Below, in pieces: positions 50,501-64,000 of a stretch of 64,000 nt of DNA (positions within the stretch are counted from its first letter, which is position 1; each line of letters starts with the position of its first letter). The position numbers and the translations under genes were made by a program. The notes beneath the pieces are model-generated. The model made no database searches. It was not told where the DNA came from and saw nothing but the letters and a program-made list of their open reading frames with translations. The DNA comes from Beroe ovata (taxonomy: Eukaryota; Ctenophora; Nuda; Beroida; Beroidae): contig CAMPET010000023.1 in NCBI GenBank assembly GCA_946803715.1, positions 448,226 through 512,225 on the forward strand. Direction: 5' to 3'.

Positions 50501-50970
50501 TGTCTCCATATTTTAATTGAAAATATTTGTGCGCCGACAAAAACGCATTGCAGCTGACATGTATTTTGAATTTTCCATTTTTCAAATTGATTTAATATGA
50601 AACAAACTTCAGTTAGTGAGATATACTCAACGCCTTATTCATGTAACTATGTTAAACGCATTCTAGTATCCAAGGGGAGCTCACACAAACACACACACAC
50701 ACACATACACACACACATGCTACACACTGTAGTGTATTTACCCTTAATAACAAGAAATGTTAAATACTTCTCTGCTCCAACTCACACTTGTACTTTGTGT
50801 CAGCTCTGTAGGCGGCCCAATGAAGAGACTATGTAGGTAGCTGGTGACTCCTCATCGCACAAGAACTGGCACCACTAGAAGAGCACCACAGTGAAAAAAC
50901 TTGTCCGGGAGACCAAGGAGACGAAGGAGGAGAAAGGACCGCAGGACCAGGACACCCAGCCACCAACATC
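47523..50970. other. Gene-poor stretch upstream of the channel gene
   Basis: No supported exon before the channel start. 49666-50130 may be a decayed DNA transposon: it begins CAGGGTGTGACAAAAAAGTGG, followed by TCCATATCTCAGC, and GGAGATATGCAAGTTTTT appears inverted near 50107; the right end is not found. CA tracts lie at 48983-49022 and 50686-50718. Confidence 0.45.
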
Positions 50971-52381
50971 ATGTCTATTCCTACGGAACGGAGCAATTCT
51001 GTGTTCGAGAATGAGTCCGTTACCACGGCCAGTAGAGCTGGCCGTTCCTCTACGATCCACTCACAGAAATCGGTGAGTACAGCTTTACTCCAGCATTGTC
51101 ATACGACAATTATCAGCATATGATCAAACATCATAGCATGATAGGTATGATCAAACGCTATTTCCCTGGAATAGCAGGAAGTATGACATTGGTTCCGTCA
51201 TTTTTCAACCAAATCGATTATAACCAAAGTAACTCTATACCTATCATTTTTCTGGAGAAGCGTAAAAATTATCCGTCGCTTGTCGTTATTCCATTTCTTC
51301 TTGATAAAGTCAAGTTTTGGGCAAGTTTTTGCCATTCACATTTAAAATTAAGGAATTTTTCGCAGAGCTCTATATACTTGTATGTGTTTCGGAATCACTA
51401 TAAGTGAAAAACAATACTTTCAATGTTTCAACAAATGCATTTTTAAAGCTGAGTTTTAAAAGCCAGCATTAAACAATATGACTACCTTGATATACCAAGC
51501 GCAGTTGAATATCAAAATATGCAAACAATCTCCAGAAGGTCCAGAAATTCATACCATTAAGGTACTATTTCATAGGTAACTCTTGTGACGTAAATACCTG
51601 AAACACCTTATAAATAGTCAAATGGGTCTTGGTACTGAGACTTTCATGAGAGAACCCTGTTACATTTATTCTATCTCGACTATTATAGTTCAACACATCG
51701 ACTGATAAGGTCAGCAGCAACATTATCATCTATCTAAAGCTAAGCTTAACCCTGCGATCACCTATCAAGAAGCTCTGGTAAAACTAGAATACGTACGTGA
51801 CAGGTAGACTATATAATGACTGGTAAACTATAATGCTCCAAAAACTATTTCAGACATTCAGCATCCGAGACAACAGGATGGGGAGTGACGTGACATTCCG
51901 ATTCAACAAGGAGAAGTCACTTTACATCTTTGCTCACACAAGTCCGATCAGATCGTTCTGTGTGCGGTTCATCTGCAACCAGTGGTTCGATCACTTCATC
52001 ATCACCGTCATTTTAATCAACTGCGTCTTACTTGCAAAGAACTTCGAAAACCCCAAAGTAGAGTGAGTATTTGCTACAAGTCAGTAATCTTTCCTCCATT
52101 TTGGATCTCAAATTTGAAGCATCATAACCTAACTATGGCTCATCAAGCACATTGCATAACTTATACCCATGACATCAATAAATCCCCAGTCCCGTTCCTA
52201 AACCTATTTGCATTGGGCGCACTACATGTATGAATACATACCTAAGGTTATTATCTATATTCGTTATGTTTAACGTTTTTTCTTTTTTTCCGCGAAACGG
52301 CCCTTGAAAGCAATTGAAGAGTTGACAGATGTACAGCAATAGGAATATCGGCGACCAGGGCATAAGACTCCTCATATATTT

Positions 52382-52422
<41 letters not shown>

Positions 52423-55400
52423 NNNNNNNNNNNNNNNNNNNNNNNNNNNNNNNNNNNNNNNNNCACACACAAACACACACACACACACACACTTACACAC
52501 ACACACACACACAAACACTATTCAACTTCATCGCGTCGCAATATTTTGTATAAACCGCCCAACAGAGCAACACTGACAGTACCGGACTTATACCACCCGA
52601 GGTATCTTCTGCAGAAAACGTCTTCTATAGTTCAGCTATTAAATGCCGGCTGTAGTGCCCACAGCTATTTATAATAATGCTAGATTAATAAGTAGAAATC
52701 TACACAAGTTCAGTTTTAAGTTGACTGGCCGATTCTCAACGAATTGTATAACTTTAGAATATTCTTTTCTATGTTATACTGCGCTCAGCAGCTATAGAAC
52801 AGCTAGCTGCGATAGTACTCTCTCTTTTAAGCCTATCTAGCGGCAGTGTGTTTGTGTTTGTGAGTGAGTGTGTGTGTGTGAGTGTGTGTGTGTATGTGTG
52901 TATGTGTGTTTGTGTTATGAGTGAATGTGTACTATTCACAATAATATTATGACAGTTCATGTAGATGCACAACAGCAATCCGTACCTATAACTTATACTG
53001 TATGATTGTAGAACAGTTTTAATAAAGTAATAAATAATATATAGGCTCAAAAATGACATATGTAGCCTCGATTATAGCTGCATAAACACACTTTTACATC
53101 ATTCTTGCATGTCAACAAGGTCTAAGAGGCACTAAAACAGATTGAAGTATTGCAGAACCGTGGTGCTGAATAGGCATTTTGCCCTCATCCTCGACTCCTC
53201 GAGGCAGTCATGTCAACTACTGCATGTGACAGTGCCCAGGAACAATCACGCCAATAGGTGCAGTGTTTGGGTTTTATGACTGTTCACACTGTATATTACA
53301 CCAATCATCAGCGAAGTCACCGACTACTCTGCCCAACACTGTCTCTTAGGCTAAGTAGCTGTGATTGTATGTCAGCATCGCTGAGATTGAACAAACTGGC
53401 CAAATACATTCATGCAGGGTCTAGTTAGAAGTCACAGTGTTTATCAAGTGTATAATATGCTGCTCAGTGCACAGTATATCCTGACAGAGTCCAGCTGTGC
53501 ATTCTCATACTCAGTTTACTGCGAAAGTGTGGCACTATAATATTAGACTATCCATGCGGAATGATGCATAAATATTACAAAACCTGGTGATGATAATTGT
53601 CCAAACATAAGACAGCTTCATGTGTAGCTGTCAGTCTAATGGCTGGATACTTTCAACTCCTCCGCATAACTACTGTAACGCAAAATATGTTCACTTTGTG
53701 TTCGACAACAAGACGCACAATGACAAAGTTTTTGACAATCATTCCAGGCCGGATCTTGATCTCTTTCTCTATTTCAGAATGACGTTTGCAGTAATCTACA
53801 CGATGGAAATGGTAATCAAGACGATAGCCAGGGGTTTTGCATTTCACAAGCATGCCTACCTCAGGGACCCATGGAATAGACTTGACTTTTTAGTAGTAAT
53901 GTTTGGGTGAGTGATATCATAATCAATAAGATAATCACACCTGCCATTCCGAATGAATTAAATCACCAGGAATACCAACTCACCCAGACAATTCTACGAC
54001 CTGGATCAATAGTAAATGACCTCAGTTGGGTGTTTTCAGATTTACCAAATTGCTCAATACCCATCACGATCCCACATCCCAGCGACCAATAAATGTATAT
54101 GGCCAGGAAGTTATTAGCTCACATTCACACTTCTTGATTTATCTACCTCATAAAACACCGATTTTGATGTCATAATTGAGTCTTTGATCTCATGCCCAAT
54201 ACTGAGCGACTTGCATAAATTAGAATTGGCAGTTGCAAATGTTCTTCCAGCTAGATACTACAATGGAGTTACTCCCAATGCTTACTTGGCCATCACTTTT
54301 TGCAGAGCGATGTTTTATTCTGCACTTATATACCGAGTATGATCATGTGGCATAGGAGAAATTCACACATACACACATACGACGGAGATAATTATTACGA
54401 CTAATGAAAATTTAAACAACCTAATAGCTATTCATTTCAGGTATTTAACATTAATAGATGCATTGAAAGATTTATCATTTATAAAAGCACTTAGAGTCCT
54501 ACGATCCTTAAAAGTGATAACTGTTGTACCAGGTATGTCTTCTGAACACATTTTTCAACAACCGAATCTCTCTCATATCGTCGACTACACATCAAGCCTC
54601 GGTTATAATGAACCGCCTCGATTATGAGATTTTCGGTCATGTCTTACACGACCTGTAATTGCCACTAAGTCGCATCTCAACAGCTTTTACACAGCATTAT
54701 TATTATTAGCATATTCAATGTAAGTCGTGTAATGATCAGCAGTAGGAACCAGTTGTTATATATATGAGCTAATCATCGATCATATATCCGACAGGGTTGC
54801 GTATAATGGTGAACTCCCTTCTCAAGTCCCTCAAAAACTTATCAGATGTCATGCTTTTGACAGTATTTTTCCTGGCCGTTTTCGCCATCATCGGTCTGCA
54901 ACTCTTCATGGGACAATTGCGGAACCGGTGTATACTGGACCCACCAGAAGACGAAGCTCCTTACTACTACATGGAATGGGGATCCAAGGACCTCATTGAT
55001 ATCGACGGAATTACGAACAGAACAGTGAACGATTGGCAGCAGGAATACATCAACGATGATGGAAACTGGGTAACACTCAATGGAGGAGAAGATGATATCA
55101 TTTGTGGCATGCCCGGAGCACCGTAAGTATTGATCTTGGTAGGGGAGGCAGAAAGCTTGAGGACATGATCAATCCCATCAAAGATACCTCCAGTGTTTTG
55201 AAACCGTAGCTGAGATTTTGACGATGTTACTGAGTTTATCATTGCTTTCAGTGGAACACGTCAGTGTCCTCTGGGGAGTACCTGTCACAACACGGAAACC
55301 AACCCCAATGAAGGATACACCAGCTTTGACAACTTTGGTATTGCCATGTTGACCTGTGCTCAGTTGATTACGCTTGACTTCTGGGAAGACGTCTACAGCA

Positions 55401-58400
55401 AGGTAACACACATGTAATATGTTGAGTTACACTTTTTTGAGGTTTTCATTCCCTGAACTTTTCAATCCAAAATAACAACACCTTCCAGACCCTCGGTGCT
55501 TGTGGAGCCATGTACATCATTTACTTCCTATGCATCCTCCTTTTCGGTTCGTTCTATCTCATAAACTTGGTCCTGGCTGTGGTGGCTATTTCTTACGAAC
55601 AGGAAGTCCTTGGGCCTGGCGGTGAAAAGGGGGTGAGTCCATTGTCAAGTAATTGTAAGTGCTGCATGGGTGCTAATTAGCCTAATCTATATATACCAAC
55701 TCTATTGTACTTTTTACTGCTGTTTTAAACAGAATTGAAGGGACTTTTTGTCCACCTTTGCAAACCGTCTTAAAAACTTAATAGTACATAGTTGAAATAT
55801 TTGAGAGGGTAAGTAGGTGTTGAGATGTACAGAAAGTGAAGGGAGCAGCACTCCAATTCAAAATCTGTATGGCAGCCAAACTAACCCGTCTGAACATTTT
55901 CAAACAATATGACCTAACTTGTTCAAATGTTGTCAATCAAATATTTGCATACAACCATGATTGCTTATGATGGTTGCTTAATGCTTGATTGCAATGACCA
56001 ATCATAAGCAACTTTGTATACAGTTCAAAATCAGTAACTTAGCTTGTTATAAAGTGGAATTTGACAGAGAAACTTAATTGGTTCATTTCAGAGTGATAAG
56101 TCAAGTATTGAAGACGAAGCTGATGCTGATGATAAGATACTGGAAGAAGGAGGCGGAGAAGAAGGGACGTTAGATGAAAATGGTATACCAGCCGAAAACA
56201 ACATAGCCGAACCTGAGGAAAAACCAACGACGTGCGAAAAGATAAAGGGTTGGTGTTGCTACCCATTTGAAAGCTGTCCGTGTCGGCTACCATTTTTGAA
56301 GAAATCTGACGAGAAAGGAGTTGATGGAGATGTAAACAAGCCGAGTCTGACTGTTGAGGTAGACCCTGAAAAAGGAACAACCCTCTCAACAACAAGTGTG
56401 AAGAGTGTCAAGAATACCTGGAAAGACGAATTCATGGACATTTGGACATGGTTCAGGTCCCACACAAAGAGTTTCATCTACTGTGTTTGGTTTGAGAACG
56501 GTATCATGCTCTGTATCATAGTCAACACGGCCTGTCTTGCAATTGACTCACCTGGACTGAAAGACGAAGTCAAAATAGTTCTGACTAACATCAACGATGT
56601 AAGTAACGGGCATTGGCAAGTATAATCAGACTTTAATCTGATCAAGGTAGAATGTAGGGTTGAATTGTCCATCTCCAGGTCTTGTCGTGGATTTTCACAA
56701 CTGAATTAGCTATCAAATTGGTCGGCCTACTCCCAGTTGAGTTTTGGAAAACGAAATGGAACATATTTGATACGATCATTGTGCTTATATCCCTGGTTGA
56801 AATGAACTTGGGATCAAATACAAGCTTCAATGTGTCAGGATTGCGGTCTCTGAGAGTGGTAAGTCGCATGAAGTTGATCTTATAGTATGTCCAACTCCTT
56901 ATCATGTAATCATCGCTTTTTCCCTATTGCACGGAGGTAACAGTAATTTCATCATCTCCAAACTGAAAAATCATGCTACCCAACTTTTCAGCTTCGCGTA
57001 TTCCGTCTTGCCAAGTCATGGAGCACTATGAAAGCCCTGATAGATATCATTGCCGAATCCATCTCTGGTCTAGTGTATCTGTCTGTCATTTTGGGAGTGG
57101 TCATCTACGCGTTATCTGTCATTGGAATGAATCTCTTCAAACCTATGTACTGGGATCATTACGGTGAAGATATGCCACGATGGAATTACCACGATTTCCA
57201 ACATTCATTCATTCTTCTATTCCGTATTCTGTGTGGTGAATGGATTGAACTTCTCTATGAGACACTTTTAGCGACGAAAGGGAAATATTGGCCAATCGTT
57301 TTCTACATTGGAGCTCTTGTTATGGGAAATTTCCTGATTCTGAATCTGTTCCTTGCTCTGCTGCTCAATGCGTTTGGGGAGGAGTCACTCAATGCTACTG
57401 ATGATGTTGAGGGTGAGCCCAAAGTTCCACTGAGTACTAGGCTAAAGAACAAGATATTGAGTTCAAGAAGGAAGAAACACAGACTAGCATCCGAGATCAG
57501 AATGTCATCCCTGGCATTGGCTCCGGAAGAACAAATGAAAGTTGGAAGCCCGAATAACTGTCCCCACAAGGGAAAGTCCAATGGAAACCCCTCCGAAACC
57601 AACACTAAGAAGAAACATGAGAATGACAATTTATCAAGTGAGTATACCGATATATCAGACATATAGGCCAGATAATTTACTTTAAACTTCTATCTGCAAC
57701 TATCACATTGTCTCTTTTCAGTCCACAGCGATGCTTCTGACCATTTCAAGAATTCGAAATGCTACGATTGCTGTCAATGCTGTTTGATGTGCTGCAGGCC
57801 ATTTTGTGTTTGTTGTTCACGATTTCGGGCGTCCATAAGAGCGGTGGTAGAGCACAACATCTTCGAGTACACCATCTTGACCCTCATCATGGTTTCAAGT
57901 TTGACTTTGGCTTTCGAGGACGTATCACTTGACCGACACCCCATCAAGAAACAAATAATCGAATGCCTCAATGATTTCTATACTGTGGTATTCCTAATCG
58001 AATTGATCATGAAAATGTTTGCATTTGGAGTGAAGGGCTACTTCTCATCTGCTTGGCATTGGCTTGACTCAATCGTCGTTGGAGTAAGTAGTACATTTAG
58101 TAACCTGAGTAGAACATCCACAACTCTTATAACATTGCTCCGGCAATACCTACACTCATTTTATTTACCAGATTAATTATAAAATTGAGAAAGATATTAT
58201 AATTTTTGATAATGTGTGTAGGGAAAATCATGCGTCACTATCACTCTTGGAGATCATACAATCAGGTTGTAAGTGCTTTTTTATGGCCAAACGTCACCAA
58301 TAAGGCACTGTGTTTTATTTCACAACTGCACAATAGATGAGTCATCATTAGGTGATTAGCATGCGAGTTACACTGGAATGGCAATTAGCACATGGTTAGG

Positions 58401-61315
58401 CCGGAAATGGAGAATAGATAATATGCGAGTGGTCTATTTAGTGCAAAATTGAGGAGCTTTTTTCTTTCATGCCGCATCATATGGTCATCAACAACAATAA
58501 CCACAAATATTAACTTCAGATTTCCATTATAAGTATAATTTTGGCCAACGCTGGAATCAGTGGCTTGAAAGCTATTCGAGCACTCAGAGCTCTGAGACCA
58601 CTGAGGGCAATATCAAGATGGGAAGGAATGAGGCTGTCTGTGAATGCTCTGATTGCATCAATCCCATCATTTGGGAATGTCTCCCTTGTGTGCATGGTAC
58701 TATGGCTCGTATTCTGGTAAGTTCATGGCTGGAAGTCTAATTTCAAAGAAGTAATAATTGCCTCCAATGCGAACTGGTGTGTAAATCTGGTCAAGATGAC
58801 AAATAGTAGACGAAAGTAGAAAATCAGCCGAAACAAACCCATTTTGTTAATTGGATGAAGAAATTGATCTGATATATTCTGAATATTTTCAGTATCCTGG
58901 CTGTACAATTCTTTGGAGACCGATTCTGGAAATGTATTGATGCCGATGGAGAAAAGGCGTCGGCATCGGAAATACACAACAAAACCGAATGTATTTCTGT
59001 CTATGGTGAAGATGCATGGATCAATTCTGACATCAACTTTGATGACTCTTTGAAGGCTTTCATCGCTCTGTATCAAGTGGTAGGCAGGATGGAATAAATA
59101 TCTGTTATAAATTCGAATAGTCGTATTCATACTTTGTGAACTAGGTATTTTGTGTCATTAAGAATTTGTTTATGCCACCAATATCTCAGGCAACATTTGA
59201 AGGGTGGATGGAAGTCATGGACGACGCCGTGGACTCAGTTGGAATAGACATGCAACCGGATTTCGAAAACTCTTTTATCGCCTATGTATTCTTCTTAGTT
59301 TTCATTTTTGTTGGCTCATTCTTCACCCTGAACTTGCTTGTTGGTGTCATCATCGACAACTTCAACAGACTGAAAAAAGAGGTAATTTCCAATGCTAATA
59401 GAGAGAGATTTCGTCTAGACCTTGCTCAAATGAAAGTATTACAAATTGTGAAAGTTTGTCAATAGAAGCAAATTGTCACACACTTTATCACAGTACGAAG
59501 AGAAAGGTCAACTGGGTGTCCTTCTCACACCTGGCCAGCGGCAATGGATGTCAACATTCAGGAAAATGACAAAAACAAAGCCGATGAGGATGGTTAGCCC
59601 ACCAACTAATCCGATTATGAAGACGTGCTATCAGATCTCTGATAGCCAGAAGTTTGAGATCTTCATCACTGTGATAATCTTGCTGAACATGGTGCAGATG
59701 TGTGCCGAACATCACAACGCATCGCCTCAGTTCACTGAGGCCATGGACTACATCAACATCGTTCTGTCCATCATTTACACAATCGAGGCAGCCATCAAGA
59801 TCATTGGTCATAGAAAGTTCTATTTCTACAGGAGTTGGAATGTTTTCGATTTCGTTATTGTGGTTGCAGCTTGGTTCGGCATGATCATCGACAGGATCAA
59901 CCTTAAATCATTCATTGATCCTTCTATATTGCGATGCTTTAGGGTCTTCCGTGTTGCTCGAATCCTGAGAATAATCCAGATGGCTAAGGGAATTCGGAGA
60001 CTTCTTTACACCTTGGTTTGTTCCTTACCAGCGTTGATGAACATCGGAACACTGCTTCTCCTCATCATCTACATCTACAGTGTTGTGGGCGTGGCGATGT
60101 TTGGAGGCGTCCAAATACAAGGAATCCTTACTGACCAGGTAAGAGTGAGAAATTAAGAGGTTAGGACGTGACAGAAAGTGCTGTCAGCAATTATTTGTGC
60201 CTCAAAAATGACGCCTTATGTCCATACAGACATACAACAATATCATTACATCATAGTGTTATGTTGGTACCACCTTATTCATCCAGCTCATGTTAGGATT
60301 AAGTAATTGATATTTATAAATGCTGCAGCAAGTTGATAAACGCAAATCAATTAGAACTCAATTTGCTCCATTGTCTTGCAGACAAGGTTTTGGAAACAAA
60401 TTTAGTGGCAAATAGCAAACAATGACTTTATTCAGTTTCAGCACGCTCACCACACCCGTTTCAGTATTTCAATGACCTCATATTAATGAGATATAAGAAC
60501 ACACGAAATATAGTAATAACTAGATTAAAAACGTATCGCTTGAATAATGAATATGACCATTGACCAATAACCATAGGTAACTTATCAAACCATCCCCTCA
60601 GCAAAACTTCGCAACAACTGACAAGGCCCTAATCATGATGACTCGATTGGCAACTTCGGCAGGATGGAACGATGTACTGGCATCTGTCATGATCTCGGAA
60701 CCCAACTGTGATCCGAACCTAAATGACGACGGAACTGGCGATTGTGGTTTCGGCACCTTCGGCATTGCGTACTTCGCCTCCTTCGTCCTTGTGGCATTCC
60801 TCGTTATGATCAACATGTACATCGCTGTTATCCTTGACAACTTCAGTGAGGCTCAACAAGCAGACGAGATCGGAATAGATGAAGATGACATTAACATCTT
60901 CTATGAGAAGTGGATGCTCTTCGACCCGAAGGCTACACAGTTCCTGAACGTGGGCAAGTTGAAGGATCTGGTGACAGAGCTGCAGCCTCCACTGGGCATA
61001 CCTGATGTCAATGAAGACGACATTCTCCATCTCGATATACCACTCTACCCGGGCGACAGGGCTCACTGTATCGATGTCCTTCAGGCACTCATTTCTAGAA
61101 CTCTGGGTCCAGAGAACCCCAATACCAGTGACGAATTTGAAATGATCAAAGAACTCATGGCTGAAAGCTTCAGAGCAGCTTTCCCAACTTTGGCCGTTGA
61201 GGTTATTGAGACAACAACAAAACAGCGTCTACGAGAGATCAGGGCTGCTATTGTTCTGCAGAAAGCGCTGAGGCGATTCAAAAACTATAAAAAATCGGGG
61301 CCTCACTCACCATGA
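50971..61315 (+). CDS. Nav2-type four-domain voltage-gated cation channel alpha subunit (DEEA)
   Basis: Sixteen exons, all phases matching: 50971-51072, 51854-52062, 53778-53906, 54441-54532, 54795-55122, 55252-55402, 55489-55632, 56092-56598, 56679-56858, 56992-57637, 57722-58083, 58520-58716, 58893-59079, 59190-59381, 59494-60138, 60602-61315; 1594 residues, complete. Four repeats of six membrane segments. S4 helices: [11 protein letters not shown] (I), [14 protein letters not shown] (II), [18 protein letters not shown] (III), [19 protein letters not shown] (IV). Pore residues D329 (ITLDFWED), E697 (CGEWIE), E1082 (TFEGWM), A1377 (TSAGWN) give DEEA, the filter of Nav2/BSC1-like channels, which known members conduct calcium as well as sodium. 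The III-IV linker has GVLLTPGQ where IFM is usual in Nav1. The C terminus has an EF-hand-like region ([16 protein letters not shown]) and an IQ motif ([15 protein letters not shown]). AATAAA at 61599. Start is the only ATG in frame in exon 1. Confidence 0.94.
52383..52516. repeat. (CA)n microsatellite with 41-base N gap
   Basis: CA repeat on both sides of Ns at 52423-52463, in the second intron of the channel gene. Gap length is probably arbitrary or limited by the repeat. Confidence 0.95.
52846..52916. repeat. (TG)n microsatellite
   Basis: TGTGTGAGTG-type array in the second channel intron. Confidence 0.9.
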
Positions 61316-62707
61316 AGAAGTCCTCGGATCAACTCCCAAAACATACATAGCTTGAATACGCACAATGAAGCTTACTCGATAAAACTAGATGACACAGATA
61401 CATTGAAATATCCTTCTTTATGTGGTGATCATCGGATTGTATTGGACCTCACATTTTTATGATGACACGCAGTTGATGATGACAAGATCGTTATTACTGC
61501 TTATCTGTCCTTAGATTCAGTGACGCAAGTAGTCTAAGGCCAATTAATGTGGCATTATACATAGAAGGGATTTGTTTTATTTCATTTAAAAAAGAGGGAA
61601 TAAAGGTGTTTTTACGTTAAGTCCTCTTATCGAGTGGTGTAGGATGAGGAAGCTTACATTTTTTACGGATTGTTTGTCATTGTGTTTGAATTCTTATTAG
61701 TTAAGTAGGTGCTGGCAGTTTGAATTCTTATATGTAGTAACTAAGTAGAAAAAATGAACCTCCATCGAAGGGATGTTCAGCATTTGCTACCAAAAAACGC
61801 ATACATTTTGAAAAATTTCGAGTTGAACGAACTGATTTCATCTCTGTCATTCTCCCTTACTACAACCTGCCTATAGATATCCGCTGTGTGTAAATGCTTT
61901 TGAGTGAATTGTCATATGATATTATATTATTGGTAAGTATTTTGTAAATTAAGACGAAGTTTCTGAATCATAATTAAAAGCTGCTGGGGTACAATGAGAC
62001 TTGATTAATCGATTTGGATTATCATCAAGTGTTGTATAAATTGTACTTAAATAAACCGTCGACTTTTCAATGTCTCGCCCATCTTATCAGCTGATAGATA
62101 TTATTCTCGCCTAGAAAACCCGTTCAGAGTTTATTATACTCGATACTTTCAATTACACTCAACACACTGTTGGTTCATGAATCATGATAATTAGGCAAGT
62201 ATGTTTGCCGCCTCTTTCTTCGGAAGAGAACGACTCAGCCGTCCGACTATCGGATGGGCTGCACTGTGCAATGCACAAGCTTCATTAAATATAATTATTA
62301 ATGTCAAGAATTCTAGGAGAATTTAAAAGACATACTTTTCCTAACGTACCAAAGTTAGTTATATTAAAACAAGTTTGTTAAAACTGACAGAACGTTTAGT
62401 CCCATGTTACGACAAACACCTGTGTTCCAGGAGTAGGTCACAGTCACACACGCACGTAGGGAAATTCTCACTGCGTTTGTCTATCTTCGTTGTCACAGCG
62501 GTCACAGCAGATACCTATGAGTACCTCAATTAGGGATCCAAAACACACATACTAGGTAGTTGGTACAGCCCCAAGGTACTACTGTTCTACACACCTGCTT
62601 GTTTGTGCGTGTCTGTAATTTGCATGTGTATTTCGTATTTGCTTAGGTTCGGGTGTGTGTGTTTTCGTGTTTCTGTGAGTGCATCGCGCGCGCGTGTGTA
62701 CGTGTTT

Positions 62708-62755
<48 letters not shown>

Positions 62756-64000
62756 NGTGTGTGTGTGTGCGTGTGTGCGTGCGTGTGTGTGCCTGTGTGT
62801 ACGTGTGTTCTGCAGGCCCTGTCAACAGGTATTATTATAGAGTTCGCACAAGCTCATTGAGGCCAGCCACACAGGAACTTCTGACTAAGAGGAAAACAAA
62901 TCTCCGAGATGCAGTTTTCACACTATTTCATCTGATTGCGATCCGCTTTGACAGATATATAGACAGATTGCCCGATACCATCATGGTGAATATGTCCACG
63001 GATGCCCCCTATAAACCCATATCAACCCTCATCCAATTCCCGAAAATAGATGGAAAAATGAACCACACTAGGAGTATGTTATGTGAATGGAGAGAATAGC
63101 ATTATTGAGAATAAGCGCATGTCGAACGCCACATGCCATGTATCCGAAATAAACACTGTTATTAACACCAGGTCGCATAGGTTTAACAGTGCGTGACAAT
63201 AACAGTGAAGAGTCCGTTGACAGTGTCCATCGTGTTTCAATTTATTCTTGGAGAAAAGTTGAATTCCGTGCGTGCATAATCGGAAAAAGGTCGCGCTATT
63301 TATATATTAGAAATGTTTGTCAAAGTGACACGAAGTCGTCTGTAAACGATTATTTGCGAGTCGACTGGTAGGTTTTATAATTGTCAGTGTGTTTGTGTAT
63401 GTCGTTATAAATAGAATCATTGAAAACGACTTACAATGTCCATGTGCCAGGGTCTTTACGGGTCTCTTGAACTTATTTCGGTCTGAAATAAATGGGAAAC
63501 TTCAAACTTTCTTATTGATTGAAAACTCAGCCATTAATTTTACTCGATACGTTGAAATGATATCTCATGATACTTACAAACGCACCACCATCCTGTGATC
63601 ATTGTCAAAGTGCTGGAGCAGTATCGCCGACCCACTCAAGCTAATGTTGGATCAGTTGTACTGAGCCACAGCCAGCATGCACTAGGTACATCCTATTGAG
63701 GGGAATTCATCATGTAACATAGTAAACATTTCTTCCAAATTTTGATCATCAATACGACCAACTCCCTAATCAGGGGAAGAAAACGGTAGTCAGTGGCCAA
63801 CGGTAGTCTGGAGCAAAATAGACCAGTATTGTGACAGAAGTGGTGATGATGCCGACACAAACTGGTATCAGGGACAGAAGAGAGTGATGTCTGGTGTCAG
63901 TGACGAAACTGAAGACAGGGACAAACTGGTGTCATAATACTTACAAACGCATCACCATCCTGTGTGGTGTCTGGTGTCAGTAACAAACTGGTATCAGGAA
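61316..64000. other. Downstream of the channel gene; one weak exon candidate
   Basis: No supported gene. On the minus strand 63578-63640 has an acceptor-like TTAG, an open frame (SAILLQHFDNDHRMVVR) and GTAAGT after it. The exon end plus donor recurs at 63939-63964. The last 160 bases repeat GGTGTCAGTGACAAACTGGTAT-like units. A gene entering from the right is possible. Confidence 0.4.
62646..62812. repeat. (TG)n microsatellite with single N
   Basis: TGTGTG array from a TTCGGGTG start through 62812, with an N at 62756. All frames through it are artefacts. Confidence 0.95.

Noticed and set aside
62603-63099. Open frames of 85 and 148 codons
   Set aside because: Most of their length is TG repeat read as Cys-Val; no downstream conserved part.

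Overview
This window is nuclear DNA of an animal. Genes carry GT-AG introns in consistent phases, one tRNA is of eukaryotic type, CA/TG microsatellites are frequent, and the protein set is metazoan: a mitochondrial lysine-catabolism enzyme, sulfatase and sulfotransferase, a calcium channel alpha2-delta subunit, rhodopsin-class GPCRs and a four-domain voltage-gated cation channel. The channel has a DEEA selectivity filter (Nav2 type), so the source is not a vertebrate Nav1 locus. A cnidarian, placozoan or other marine invertebrate fits, but I cannot decide the phylum from the sequence.

Layout. (1) 1-7.5 kb, minus strand: AASS (lysine-ketoglutarate reductase/saccharopine dehydrogenase). Fourteen exons are resolved in frame and the 3' part lies off the left edge. 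A tRNA-Pro(AGG) sits in one of its introns. The block with exons 1-3 is present twice, exactly, and one copy is bracketed by single Ns. (2) 8.3-10.3 kb, plus: two-exon arylsulfatase B-like gene. (3) 10.9-12.5 kb, plus: intronless Golgi carbohydrate sulfotransferase, followed by a CpG-rich repeat region with a strong hairpin. (4) 13.7-21.4 kb, minus: alpha2-delta gene, about 17 exons with one not found. (5) 21.4-26.5 kb: no convincing gene. (6) 26.5-29 kb, plus: a small spliced basic/coiled-coil protein that I do not recognise. (7) 29-34.3 kb: repeats, including a fold-back element. (8) 34.3-41.4 kb, plus: two related class A GPCRs, one intronless and one with five exons. (9) 41.4-50.9 kb: gene-poor, with a non-autonomous hAT-like transposon that has terminal inverted repeats and an 8-bp target duplication. 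(10) 51-61.3 kb, plus: a complete 16-exon Nav2-type channel of 1594 residues, all phases consistent. (11) 61.3-64 kb: microsatellites and a weak exon candidate.

No operon-like logic is expected. Arylsulfatase and the sulfotransferase both act on sulfated glycans (removal and addition), and alpha2-delta and the channel both belong to membrane excitability, but shared locus function is only a guess. The most notable points are the exact N-bracketed duplication (probably assembly or haplotype artefact), the DEEA filter with a changed inactivation-gate motif and a cysteine cluster in the channel, the nested tRNA, the unknown spliced gene at 26.5-29 kb, and the hAT-like element.
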